Source of the DNA: Ceratopteris richardii
Taxonomy: Eukaryota > Streptophyta > Polypodiopsida > Polypodiales > Pteridaceae
DNA length: 64,000 nucleotides
Assembly (NCBI GenBank): GCA_020310875.1
Contig: CM035444.1
Coordinates: 20,756,199-20,820,198, forward strand
Reading direction: 5' to 3'
Positions 32,190 to 43,074 of this stretch are shown in pieces; the stretch's first letter is position 1; the number at the start of each line of letters is the position of its first letter. Both the position numbers and the translations under genes were made by a program. The notes under the pieces were generated by a model. It saw only the letters and a program-made list of their open reading frames with translations, had not been told where the DNA came from and did no database searches.

Positions 32190-33060
32190 AACTTTGGGTT
32201 TACCTCCTTGAAGGAACATTGAGCATAGAATCAAATTGGTACCAAGGGTGAGTTTGATTGCTTGAACATCATTTTGAATGAGCTTATAAGAGGAGAATGA
32301 AGTATGCAAGGTCCTAGATGAGTACTTTCAAAAAGGGCTGATTAGACCCAACTATTCGCCCTTTGTGGCACTAGTTCTTCTTCTGAAGAAGAAATATGGA
32401 TCTTATAGAATGTGTGTTGACTATAGATCACTCAATAACATTACCATCAAGCATAGATATCCCATGCCTAGGATAGATGATCTTTTAGATGCCCTAGGTG
32501 GACTCGTTCTATATAGTAAAATAGATTTGAAAAGTGGCTACCATCATATTAGAGTGAAAGATCAAGATGTATGTAAAGTAGTGTTCAGGACTCATTTTGG
32601 GCATCATGCATATTTAGTTATGCCATTTGGTTTGACTAATGCACCTGCTACTTTCATGATGTTGATGAATGATATTTTATGACCATTTATTGGAAAGTGT
32701 GTTGTGGATTTTTTTGATGACTTGTTAGTGTATAGTAGGTCTGTACATGAGCATGAAATTCATTTGAGATTGGTATTAAATAAATTAAAAGAAAATCATT
32801 TTTTTGTAAATCAAGATAAGACTCAGTTGTTCCTTCTAGAGATACAGCACTTAAGGCATGTGCTATCGGCTAATGGGGTTCAGATGGATCCCAAGAAGGT
32901 TGCAATTATTCTAGCTTGGCCTACTCCTCAAGATGAGGGGCAGTTACAATCATTTCTAGGACTTTGCGGTTTCTATTAAAAATTCATCTCTTCTTATTCA
33001 TCGATAGCAATGCCTATGACGAACTTGCTTCAAGAAAAAGTATCATTTGCACGGAAGCAA
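32190..33060 (+). pseudogene. GyE reverse transcriptase
   Basis: Plus-strand Gypsy RT. Decayed LGLPP*RNIEHRIKLVP opens it, then [19 protein letters not shown] (about 32300). 32365-32682 has [46 protein letters not shown] and [14 protein letters not shown]. After a stop, 32704-32979 carries the catalytic FFDDLLVYS, then QHLRHVLSANGVQMDPKK and FLGLCGFY. RNase H is missing after about 33060. It is a different Gypsy clade from GyA/GyB ([14 protein letters not shown]). It has three in-frame stops. Confidence 0.88.
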
Positions 33061-34379
33061 GAGCAACAAGAAAGTTTTGATACTCTGCAATTCATAACCT
33101 ATATAAGGAACCTAAGATCAACTGTCTTTTTTCTTGATTCTAACATCTACAAACCATGCTTTGAATCGATGACATCATCAATGACATCATCAATTCATAA
33201 CCATCCTTGAACCACCCTTGGAAAACCTATATAAGGAGGGGTTGGCCACATTCATTCTCAGTCTTGCCAATACCACTCTTGGGAGCTCAAGGAGTCATGA
33301 TCGCCAAGTAAGTACTCTCCAAGTTCGAGTTCCAATTCTTGTCTTGTTCCTTGTTCTAGTCTTGTCTACTCTAGTTCTTGGACATATTGTCTTGTCCTCT
33401 TGTAATCTCATAGTACAAGATCCTGTCGAGTTCTTTCTTGTATCTAGTTCATATCCCAGAAGGGAATTCTTGTAATCCAAATATCTTGTTTCATACTTAT
33501 GATCCTGGGTTGTGGAATCTCTCGTATCATCTCTAGTCGAGTTATTCATACCTATCAATCCCGGGTTGTGGGACATCTTGTATCAGTCATGTATTCTTGT
33601 ATCGTTTTCCCTTTGTGGGTGTTCTTGTAATTAGAAGTGTATTTCCAAGATCTTGTCTACTGTAGTCAGAGAGCACAATCTAGTGCTCCCCTGACAATAG
33701 GAATGTCTCCTTCTGAGATGAACTATGGCATGAATCCCACTGCTCCTAGTACCATAGGAATACCAAAGAAACATCCTAGTGCTTTTGGCTTAATTTCTTT
33801 TGGGGAACTCTGATTAACTTAGTAAGCTAACAATCATGAGTGATCTCATAAAAAATGATGGACTACATGTAGAGAAAGGAGTTTAGGAAGTCACAGCTCC
33901 ATCCCGACATTCACGGGCTGCAACAATCATCATAGCAGTGAGCAAAGATATGCTAATATCTGACGATCTCGAGAGGCAATGCTAATGAAAATTTGTAGGA
34001 TTATAATAGACAATATGTTCATTCTATCATGCTTTAAATTATGGCAAATGATCATTTACACACTGAGAACAAGCTCTAAGAAAATCATTGTTCTGATGGA
34101 GTACTAACAGAGAAGTACAATGAGAACATAATGATCATATATGTGTTAAAACATGTACAAATACAATGTCATTGGCAACCATACATTGCTCAATGTGTGA
34201 GAGGTGAATGAGGTATGAGATGAGCTCTCACTTCACAATAAAACTCACTCAAAGTGATCTCATGGGCTTGAGATAATATGCAGGTCTTTTGATCCTCTTT
34301 TTATAGTCATGTTTGGAGCCAAGGTTTGAGTTCAAATTCAAACTTCTACCTTAAAGGTGAATCCTAAAGTGTAGGATAA
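33061..34379. other. Noncoding, LTR-like sequence
   Basis: No protein domain on either strand. Promoter-like features are present: CTATATAAGG at 33098-33107 and again at 33227-33236, and a 12-bp unit ATGACATCATCA repeated twice at 33169-33192. CTTGT-rich sequence follows (33340-33660). On the minus strand CTATAAAAAGAGG at about 34297-34309 resembles an LTR TATA box. I could not find matching TG...CA ends, so no LTR is called. Confidence 0.35.
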
Positions 34380-34445
34380 ATTCCCTCATCACTTAGAAAA
34401 CATAAAACCATAAAACATAAAAAGAGACCTTTAGTTTATCCCAGT

Positions 34446-34634
34446 ATGCAATCAAGACCCTCTTCACTAGTTAGGACTAATACACTCATGTTTGAGCACA
34501 CCTTAGATCCTATGAAGACCATGAGTGATAGGATAGCACATTTAGTGAGTGCACTTCATGGCTTCAAGCAAGAGGAAGTTGTGCCTGAGACTGACCTGCC
34601 AGAGATGGAGTTTGATGCTCCAAGTGAGTGTTAG
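34446..34634 (+). pseudogene. GyG gag N-terminus, first copy
   Basis: 62 codons (MQSRPSSLVRTNTLM...SALHGFKQEEVVPETDLPEM). They match the start of the gag at 62383 (MDSRPFSPLTDDMHM...KKEEVVLEKDLPGM), including the A-rich ACATAAAACCATAAAACAT leader just upstream (about 34390). The frame ends at TAG 34632-34634 and nothing further of the element follows, so only the leader and gag start are preserved. Confidence 0.65.
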
Positions 34635-35109
34635 GTTTGTGGTGTGATTAATTTATAAATATATCCCTAATTATAGTGAAGCATTGTATATGCCAAATGT
34701 TGTAATCTTCCCCAATGAATTAATACAATGAAAAGTTGTAGACTTGTGAGTCTGTCATGACTTGTGGTATAAAATTCTGGTGGAAGTGTTGTGGAAAATT
34801 GTGTTGGAGTAGTATTGTGTGAAGATCTAAGTGGAAAAGTAATAGTTTACAATAAGTAATCTATGAATTACCACCCAAGAACCCCTAGTTTAGTCATTCT
34901 AGATCCTAGAGGGCTACCATTGACGATCCCACTAGGGAGTGGTGACATGAACATTGTAGACAAGTAAGGGTAGTGTATGCCAATCCTATGCTCTGGCATC
35001 AAATACCCTTGGTACCATCAGGATAAAGTACCCATACGAGTAGCCCCTTATGGAGCAAATTTTGATGAAAGTTCAGAGAAGAGGAACAGACCAGACAATG
35101 ACTAAAAGG
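34635..35109. other. Unassigned sequence before GyI gag
   Basis: AT-rich, no domain, no clear LTR end. It may include the leader of GyI, but no primer-binding site could be identified. Confidence 0.35.
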
Positions 35110-36373
35110 ACCAACAGTCGACTAGAAGCAAACTGAAATTGAAGGAAGAAGTACTATTTGAAGGAGACAGTTACCTAGGGTTGCGACATGCCTTGGACAC
35201 TAAGGACTTGTTATCGTATGAAGGTTAGAATAAAGAGGAATTATTCGATCGAGTGGATTTCACAATGGCAACTAAAAGCAAGATAGACAAGCACATCTTA
35301 ACAAAAACCCATAGCAAAGAAACCATCCTTACAATAACAAGATACAATAACAAAGGAATGGTGGACGATAGGCAAAGATTTTATTACCCAAAGGGAATTT
35401 CGTACACAACGTTTGGGGGATTCCTAGGAGATGACCCAGACACACACGTGAGGACCTTTGAAGTAAATTTGGATGTAATGGAAAGCATGGCTAACCTTAG
35501 GACAGACAATGATGATAAGGCCAGAGTTTTTCATACTACCATGGTCAACAAAGCTGCAAAATGGCTCGTAGAGTATGACCTAAAACATTTCACTACCTAC
35601 AAAGCAATTAAGGAAGCTTTTCTTCAAAGATTTTTCTCGACAAAAAACCCATCCCAAATTTTCAACTTTTTTCAAAATAACAGACAAAAGCCCAATCATA
35701 CCATTGAGGATTACACCACTATCTTTCGGATGCACTTGAGGCAACTGTCAGCTAAAAGTAAGCTACCTGAAGATGTGATCACGCAATGGTTCATTAATGG
35801 TTTGAACCCAAAATTGAAGCAAGTAATGATCATTCGGGGTATGGCTGGTTTACCCTTGGATACAATCATCGATCAAGCACTATAGTTGGAAAATAAGGTG
35901 GGAGGCTTCACTAAAGGCTTGGAATGGATTGCAGTCACAAAGGATAAAGGTAACAATCCAGCTAATCAAATCTTTTATGTAAAATACAAAAACTTAGGCC
36001 ATATTGTAGCAAATTGTGGTTTAAATCAACAACACTATGCAATCTGCAACACGGATACCCATGATACCACATATTGTGTGTACAATGCAAAGGCTCAAAG
36101 TTGGGTTACGATCAATGCTGTTGTCATTGAATTTGTACCACACAACACATATGTACCACCACATCTACAAAATACCAAATATCAAAGGTACGATCAAACC
36201 AACTCGCAACAAGGGCTAATACCACAACCACCATGGGCATAGCTAGGAACATCAAACTAAGTACCAAGGGGGCTACCAAGGTGCTATTTTTGTGGAGAAT
36301 CAGGACACATACGTCGAAATCGCAAGGAAGCACAAGAGTACAATAAGCAAAGGAAAGATAGAGTAGCACCTAT
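35110..36373 (+). pseudogene. GyI gag
   Basis: Plus-strand Gypsy gag. The frame is open from about 35110 (KLKLKEEVLFEGDSYLGLRH) with a TAG near 35226, then 35253-35885. The capsid domain reads GDDPDTHVRTFEVNLDVMES, KAAKWLVEYDLKHFTTY, EAFLQRFFSTKNPSQIFNFF and DYTTIFRMHLRQLSAKSKLP. After one stop, 35886-36242 holds degenerate zinc-knuckle sequence (YVKYKNLGHIVANC, CNTDTHDTTYC). A further knuckle CYFCGESGHIRRN at about 36280 lacks its last Cys. The gag is cut at 36373 by Copia-2a; the protease end resumes at about 41590. GyJ has the homologous knuckle CHFCGEIGHIRRF. Confidence 0.87.
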
Positions 36374-37120
36374 TGAAAGAACTTGGAGAAGCTTGTAGAA
36401 GGTAAAAAAGTGTATTTCGAAGCGACGAAGTTTGGTCAAGCCAACCAGCACAAGACCAGCCCTTGAGCTTATGGAGACTCAAATAGACCTTATGAGCATG
36501 TGATAAGTGCCCAATCTACTAAACCAAATGCTTTGAAAATTTATAGGCATAAACTAGACACTTTCCAATGAGCCATCTTGCACTCAATTTGGAGCTCTGG
36601 AGAGAGAGCAGCAGCCTCTGCAAGATTACTGTTGGCGAAGAAGATGATGCAGAGAATTGAAGGAGCAAGACAATGATGGTCACAAGTGTATGTATATTGC
36701 TTCCATGTATTGTACAAGTGATTTAAAGTCTTTGTATAGACTCTAGGAGTGTTCTACGACTTCTACAAGAAAAATTTGAATTCAAATGAAGGTGGGAATG
36801 GTTGTTGGAGGGAATCAATTCACTTTCCTACAATCTAGGAAAAGTGAAGATCTAGTTTGATCTACTTTTAGGTGATTGATTGCTTGATTGAATGCAACTT
36901 CAACCACCACAAATTCATGGGATTTGGGCTCTATCTTTCTACCTTTACATGTGTAAAGCTCAAGGCTTTTACAACGGTAAATGAACCATCAAAAAATCTC
37001 TCAAAAAATACAATAAATGAGCATTAAAAAAAAGAAACTCTCCAACAGATATTCTTTCGATGCGATAGCCTTTGATGTAGATCAAATCCACCTCAAGCAT
37101 AGTGTAAGCTTGATGTTCCA
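36374..37120 (-). repeat. 3' LTR of Copia-2a
   Basis: 747 bp, TGAAAGAAC...GATGTTCCA on the plus strand. Relative to the right LTR it lacks about 308 bp after GATAAGTGC, and its TATA box is mutated (CTTTGTATAG). Confidence 0.88.
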
Positions 37121-37137
37121 ACTGCTCCCCCTCAAGC
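37121..37137 (-). promoter_or_regulatory. Polypurine tract of Copia-2a
   Basis: On the minus strand GCTTGAGGGGGAGCAGT adjoins the 3' LTR. Copia-2b has the same GGCTTGAGGGGGAGCT. Confidence 0.88.
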
Positions 37138-37158
37138 TAAAGTATGCTTGAGTCTTCA

Positions 37159-39000
37159 TTATCTGATAGGTTGAATACCTGCCATAGCTTTGAATCTACG
37201 AAGTTTTATTCCATCAAGTGCCTTCGTCATCATATCTGCTACTTGCTTTTCAGTCGGAACAAAAGAAATGTCAATCTCCTTTGCCATGAGCTTTTCCCTG
37301 ATGAAGTGGCAATGGACTTCTATGTGCTTGGTTCTCGCATGGAAAATAGGATTTGCTGCTAGATGCATGGAACTTACATTATCTCCAAATATGTGAGGTT
37401 TGGAACTCACAAGTCCCAAATCTCTATACGATGCTTTTAACCATATTGCCTCTTGAGTCGCTATGGTCAAGCCTCTGTACTCTGCCTTAGTTGAGGATAA
37501 AGCAACTGTTGGTTGCTTCTTGGAACTCCATGACACTAGCTTCGAATCTGCAAATGCTAAGTAACCAGATGTACTTTTTCTATCATCCTTAGCTCCTGCC
37601 CAATCTGCATCTGAGTAGATTTTGATATCCAAATCTGAAGAGTAAGGATAGAATATACCTTCGTTGATTGTACCTTTGAGATACTTAAGTACTCTCTTAG
37701 CCGCATCCATGTGTGGTCTTCCTGGTGAGTGCATGAACTGACTAAGCACTCCCACACTATATGAGATATTTGCTCTTGTATGAGTAGCATATATCAAGCT
37801 ACCTACCAAGCTTTGATATTCTTTAATGTCTTCAATTTTCTCACCTTCATAAACACTAAGTTTATGATTCATCTCCAAAGGTGTACCTGCAGGTTTAGTG
37901 TTCTCCATTTTGAACTTGAGAAGAAGATCCTAAATGTATCTTCTTTGAGTCAAATACATTCCTTCATCTGTGTATATCACCTGCATACCTAGGAAATATG
38001 TGAGCTCACCTAGGTCACTGGTTTTGAACTCCTCTTGCATGTGTCTCTTGATCCTTTGCATGTCATTTAGATCATCACATGTCACAATAATATCATCTAC
38101 ATATACACATAGATTGATAACCTCATTGTGATCTCTTTTGATGAATAGAGAAGGATCTGAGCTGCTAGCGTTGAAGCCTTGATCTTGAAGATATGTAACC
38201 AACCTGTAATTCCAAGCTCTAGGAGCTTGTTTCAATCCATACAATGCTTTCTTAAGTCTGCAAACATAAGATGGATGATTAGGGTTTTCAAAACCTGGTG
38301 GTTGTGACATGTATACCTCTTCACTTATCCAACCATTTAAGAATGAATTTTTCACATCAAGTTGGAGGAGTCTCCAATTCCTTGCAACAGCTACACTTAT
38401 CAATTACCTGATTGTAGTCATCTTTGCAACTGGTGAGAATGTTTCCTAGTTCTTTTAACTTTATATACCCATCTGCAACCAATTACCTTTTGATTTGGCG
38501 ATATTGGAACCAAATCCTAAGTGTTCATCTCCTTCAATGCATCTATCTCTTCATTCATGGCCTTTTCCCAATTAGGGTTTCCCTTTGCCTCTTCATAGGT
38601 TGAGGGTTGCTTTGAAACAGAATCTTTTGCCAAGTATATTGAATGCTTCGTAACAAATGTGGAATCATATCCATACCTTTCTGGTTGTTTCTTCTCTCTT
38701 GTTGATCTTCTAGGTGCTTGTTTGGAGCATTCTCCAACCTCTTGCATCTTTGCTTTGCCTCTTGACTTCCATAGCTTGTAATCCTTTTCTCTTTCATCTT
38801 GGTCATCATCTGTATCACTTCTTGGATCCTGGACCTGTGTATCATGCTTGCTTCCTAATTGATGAGAGTCAGCTTCAAGATCATATGGTAGTGTTACCTT
38901 TTGTTTATCTTCATCATACCAAGACCTGTGTTCTTCAAACACAACATCTCTACTTGTAGTGAATTGCTTGGTTGAAGGATTGAAGAACCTATAACCCATC
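37159..39000 (-). pseudogene. Copia-2a RT and RNase H
   Basis: 38999-38517 is the integrase C-terminal and RT entry region (MGYRFFNPSTKQFTTSRDVVFEE, then PNWEKAMNEEIDALKE). 38403-37930 is RT, with [35 protein letters not shown] and the catalytic LCVYVDDIIVT, and it ends at a stop after TQRRYI. 37908-37159 is RNase H, with SDADWAGAKDDRKSTSGYLAF, SSTKAEYRGL, FGDNVSSMHLAANP, HARTKHIEVHCHFIRE and ADMMTKALDG. About 115 bp between 38517 and 38403 is frame-shifted, which removes the RT KWVYK motif region. The remaining catalytic residues are present. Confidence 0.9.
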
Positions 39001-39051
39001 TAAGTTGAATCATATCCAATAAACACTGCCTTTGTTGCCCTTCCATCTAGC

Positions 39052-39859
39052 TTACCTCTTATTTGTGATGGTTACATGAACATATGCTAAACAACCAAAA
39101 ACCTTGCAATGTCCAAGACTAGGTTTTCTTCCATGCCATGCTTCATAAGGAGTCATACCTTGAAGTGATTTGGATGGTAGATGAGGTTCTTGACTTGGTC
39201 CCCATACATCTGTATGTACTAAGTCCAATAAGTTGTTGTGGATGTAGCCTTTGTGGTTGAATGGTTGTCTTTTTGCCTTCCCAATCTGACATGCATCACA
39301 CATGTTGATCATGTATTGCTTTGATATGTTCAGCAGTCCTAGAACACTTTGATCCCTGCATATATCCTTCAAGGTTCTTTCATTCACATGAGCAAGTCTC
39401 TTATGCCACACTTCAAGCTCACTTAGGGTTTGAGACCCAAAGTTGAATAGAGCTATGTTCCTCCTACTTCAAAAGTAAAGAGCCTACCATGCTTCTCACC
39501 TCGGGCTATCTTCTTGAAGCCTTGACATGGATCTTCCACAAAAGCTCCATGTTGGGTGAACCTAACTTGCAAGCCTTTTTCAACTATTTGGCCTACACTT
39601 ATTAGGTTTTTAGTGATAGTGGGTACATAGAGAACCTTACCTAGAATGTTTGTCCTACCATTGGAAGCTTTGACATTACCAATCTTCTCCACATTGTGCT
39701 TCGTGTCATCCCCTGTTTGCACTTCATGTCTATGCTTTGGACTGTCCAAATCAGATAGAAGAGCAATGTTGCCTGCAACATGATTTGAACATCCTGAATC
39801 TATGTAGAACAAATGATCATCTTCTTTACCTTCTTTATGGCTTAGATTCATAAGAAGCA
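39052..39859 (-). pseudogene. Copia-2a protease and deleted integrase
   Basis: The protease FYIDSGCSNHVAG lies at about 39810-39770, followed by the conserved GKVLYVPTITKNLISVGQ (down to 39453). The next frame (39411-39052) starts MWHKRLAHVNERTL and has the zinc-finger Cys pair CDACQIGKAKRQPF, then LVHTDVWGPS with the first catalytic Asp. The sequence then jumps directly to PHLPSKSLQGMTPYEAWHGRKP. Compared with Copia-2c, about 115 codons are missing, including the second Asp and the Glu. The integrase is therefore inactive. Confidence 0.9.
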
Positions 39860-40856
39860 ATGAGTCTTCATGTGGTTGATCTTCTGAATAATTGTTGTAG
39901 TCCCTTCTATTATAGCTTCTATTGCCATTGTTGAAGTTGTGTCCACCTCTGCCTCTATTGCTTCCATATCCACCTCTTCCACTTCCTTTTTGGGTCTTCC
40001 CATTGAACCAGCAATTCTGAGTGGTGTGGTTGGTCTTATCGCATATGGCACAAGGTTGAACATTCTGACCTTTGGCTTTGTCTTGCTTTGGTCCTTTCTT
40101 CTTCCCTTTCCACTTGCTCTTGCTTGCAAAGTTGGCTTGAGAAGTCTCTTCTTCATCTTCTTCCTTCTTCTTGCCTTTCTGCTTCTTATCCTTCTTATCT
40201 GCATAAAGGGCACTAGTTGAATTACCATGATAAGAGTTACCTTCCTTTTTGCTATTGTTAGCTTCTTGATTGAAGAGTTGTCCAAGAAAGATGTTGAAGT
40301 CTGGAGTTTGCACATCCATGATAAGATCATAAGCCGTCGTGAAGGATTGCCATTGCTTATCACTTCGAATGTCATTGAGAATTTGCCTCATGATGACATC
40401 TTCTTCAATCGGCTCTCCAATGGATGCTAACTAATCTACAACCTCCTTGACCTTGGTAACAAACTCTGTGATGGTTTGTTTAGGTGTCTTCTTCATTTGG
40501 TTGAACTCATTCCAAAGATGATTCTTTCTTGCTTTGGTACTAGCAGAAAAGAAAGTATCGAGGGCATCCCAAGTCTCTTGAGATGTCTTGCATCCTCTAA
40601 TATGTGGTAATAGAAAGTCAGAGATAGAGTTTAGTATGTACGACCTTGCTTGAGCATCCCTTGTGTAGCAAAGTGTGAGCTTATCTGTCTGCTCTTGTGT
40701 AGGTCCTCCTTTGGATCTTGGAATAGGCATAGCTTCATCACTTGCTACAATTCCATAAAGATTTCTACCTTGCAAATAGGCCTCCATCCTGATTTGCAAA
40801 GCTGCATAGTTGTGTCGATCAAGCTTCTCGATCATTGAGGGAAAGCCGTCACCCAT
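39860..40856 (-). pseudogene. Copia-2a gag
   Basis: Start ATG at 40856 (MGDGFPSMIEKLDRHNYAALQ), 21 bases inside the LTR. UBN2-type gag: HIRGCKTSQETWDALDTFFSAS and NHLWNEFNQMKKTPKQTI up to a stop at 40431. The frame then continues at 40391 (a few shifted or substituted codons) with FNIFLGQLFNQEANNS, a Lys-rich stretch, and the CCHC knuckle CAICDKTNHTTQNC. Gly/Arg/Asn-rich repeats follow (GRGGYGSNRGRGGHNFNNG). Copia-2c gag is collinear. Confidence 0.9.
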
Positions 40857-40865
40857 CTTGATCTA

Positions 40866-40877
40866 GCTCTGATACCA
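40866..40877 (-). promoter_or_regulatory. Primer-binding site of Copia-2a (tRNA-iMet)
   Basis: TGGTATCAGAGC on the minus strand, one base inside the 5' LTR. Confidence 0.93.
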
Positions 40878-40878
40878 C

Positions 40879-41590
40879 TGAAAGAACTTGGAGAAGCTTG
40901 TAGAAGGTAGAAAAGTGCGTTTCGAAGCGATGAAGTTTGGTCAAGCCAACCGGCACAAGACTAGCCCTTGAGCTTATGGAGACTCAAATAGACCTTACGA
41001 GAATGTGATAAGTGCAAAGAAACACACTATGTACTTTGTAGCATCAAGGAGAATGAGTCGATACAAAACAAATAGGTTCGCGGGTCGACTAGCTCACTTA
41101 CTATCTATGGAAGAGAGAATGAACTTCAAATGCCCATAGCGACCAGCATCATTACAATTAGAAAAAATCATTTTATGGGAGTGATACACATATGATTGTG
41201 TATGGAATGCACAAAAGTATAAGGAATAAGCAAAATATGCTATAGGAATGAATGCGACATTCACCGGTGGTACTTCCTATTTTTCAGGAATATGTAGAGA
41301 TTGTCCCCGAGACAAAAAACCTGCAATTGCTCCCAACCTACTGAACCAAATGCTTTGAAACTTTATAAGCATAAACTAGACATTTATATCTTTCTAATGA
41401 GCCATTTTTCACTCAATTTGGAGCTCTAGAGAGAGAGCAACAACCTCTGCAAGATTACTATTAGCGAAGAAAATGATGCAAAGAATTGAAGGAGCAAGAC
41501 AATGATGGTCACAAGTGTATGTATATTGCTTCCATGTATTGTACAAGTGATTTCAAGTCTTTATATAGACTCTAGGAGTGTTCCACAACT
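40879..41590 (-). repeat. 5' LTR of Copia-2a, truncated
   Basis: Matches the left LTR from TGAAAGAAC and contains about 308 bp (about 41018-41326) missing there. It has an intact TATA box (minus TATATAAAG, plus 41560-41568). It lacks the outer approximately 350 bp of U3 and merges with GyI near 41590. Confidence 0.87.
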
Positions 41591-42140
41591 TCTTACATAC
41601 AATTACAATCTTCTATTTGGAAGGCCATGGCTTAAACAACCCAAGGTACTTTAGGAATGGTCCAAAAAGGAACTCATTATTAAGTATAAACATCATGAGT
41701 ACAGGGTACCTTTGGACACCATGCAATCGGCCGAAGTACATGCACTCCCCCATATTGTCAAACCCATACACATGATGGATGGATTGACCGATGATGAAGA
41801 GGATGACTTCTTGAGAGCCAAATCTGACTTGTTATCTTTAGGATTCGTGGACTTACAACCACTACTAGACGGATGGTCACCTTCGGCATGCATGATGACT
41901 TGTGTTGTCACTGGTATTGATTCACTTGGGAATAAGAAGCTCTAGTTCGCAAGTACTTTCCCTCATTGATCATTGAGGACAATGATCTTTAGAAGGGGAA
42001 GAGAGTGTCAAACATTGGTCTACAGAGACCACTCCATGTGTGTGTGGGACAAGGGCCAACCATAGCCAAGGTCCCAAGCTTTGGGGATATCCTAAGGTAT
42101 TCAATGGTAATGGGGATGAGTGTTGCATAATAGCCACATA
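41590..42140 (+). pseudogene. GyI protease end and linker
   Basis: Plus strand. YNLLFGRPWLKQPKVL (about 41600-41650) is the C-terminal motif of the protease. It is followed by 41712-41945 with HALPHIVKPIHMMDGLTDDEEDDFLRAKSDL and SLGFVDLQPLLDGW. GyJ has the same order (YNLLFGRPWLKQ, VAELVHMLDGLSDDEEEAFL). After a stop, about 42008-42140 is a segment that recurs at 50879-51009. The frame is then cut by the GyM LTR at 42141. The gag part lies at 35110-36373. Confidence 0.83.
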
Positions 42141-42452
42141 TGTCACTCTAGCACAATGGCAAGTACCAACGTGAGGAGATCCAACTCATAATTGTCAATC
42201 CGTGGAGACGTGAGGACTAGTATGAAGACTATGAGCAAGTGATGGCACAAGTGTGTGAGTGAGAAGCACACAAACATGCACACACATACACACACACGTG
42301 CACACAAGGCAAGAACAAAGAGAGGAACAGTGGAGTTTTTTGCATTAGTCAAAAAGTCTCTTACATAAACTCGAAACTCTAACAATCCAACCTCAAAAAT
42401 GAGCTCTCTAGCTCTTTTTATAGTTTTTTGACTAGTTTTGGCCTTGTTCAGA
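42141..42452 (-). repeat. GyM-family LTR fragment
   Basis: Starts TGTCACTCTAGC and includes a (CA)n tract and minus-strand TATAAAAAGAGC (plus about 42410-42422). It is near-identical to 47393-47558 and overlaps the family portion at 45829-46270. It ends inside the LTR at the GyJ junction. Confidence 0.85.
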
Positions 42453-43074
42453 CGTAGGGTGAAAAGATTTCTTGCATACAACGTTGAAATGTGCTTGGAG
42501 CATTCCTTAATCCAAACCACATTACCGTACAAGCATAAACACCCCAGTTTGTGATGAAGGTTGTTTTAGGTATGTCCTGTTCTGCCATCCGCACCTGGTT
42601 ATAACCACTGTAGCCGTCCAAAAAGGAGTACATCTCATGCTCGGCCACTCTGTCTAGCATTGTGTCGAGAACGGGGAGAGGAAATGGATCAGGTACCGTG
42701 GCTACATTCAGTTTCTGGTAATCCACACAAATACGCAGGTATTTATTTTTCTTCAGAACAATCACGATCGGAGATATCCATTTAGCATGCTCGATTGGTA
42801 CAATGAATCCCACCCTCAATAATCGATTGAGTTCTGCTTTGACCTGTGCTGCATAATTGGGGTTCATTCGGTAACTGGATTGTTTAATTGGCTTCGCCTC
42901 TAGTTTGAGCACTACTCGATGTTGATAGATCCGCGGATCAAGACCTTTCATATCGTGATAGTCCCAAGCAAAAACATCAGAAAACTCACGCAGGAGTCGG
43001 ATCAAATCTTCTTGAAATGCCTCGGACAATCTTGCCTTAATCTTAACAGGTCGCGGGTTAGCCTCATCACCCAA
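42453..43074 (-). pseudogene. GyJ reverse transcriptase, 5' half
   Basis: 208 codons. LIRLLREFSDVFAWDYHDMKGLDP, QSSYRMNPNYAAQVKAELNRLL, WISPIVIVLKKNKYLRICVDY and SFLDGYSGYNQVRMAEQD are all present. It ends with CTVMWFGLRNAPSTFQRCMQE, just before the catalytic YVDD box, where it is cut by the GyM LTR fragment. The frame is unbroken in this stretch. GyJ and GyI appear to belong to one family (shared protease and linker motifs) but lie on opposite strands. Confidence 0.88.

Larger units (their letters stand above)
36374..41590 (-). mobile_element. Copia-2a LTR retrotransposon
   Basis: Minus-strand Copia element inserted in GyI. Left (3') LTR 36374-37120, polypurine tract 37121-37137, RNase H to gag 37159-40856, initiator-Met primer site 40866-40877, right (5') LTR from 40879. 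The right LTR lacks its outer U3 part and passes into GyI protease codons near 41590, so no target-site duplication can be checked. GyI is missing about 1 kb between the two flanks. The integrase core is deleted. It is nonautonomous. Confidence 0.9.

Noticed and set aside
33295..33576. Thr/Arg-rich 93-codon minus-strand ORF
   Set aside because: Low-complexity translation of CTTGT-rich noncoding DNA, with no supporting evidence.
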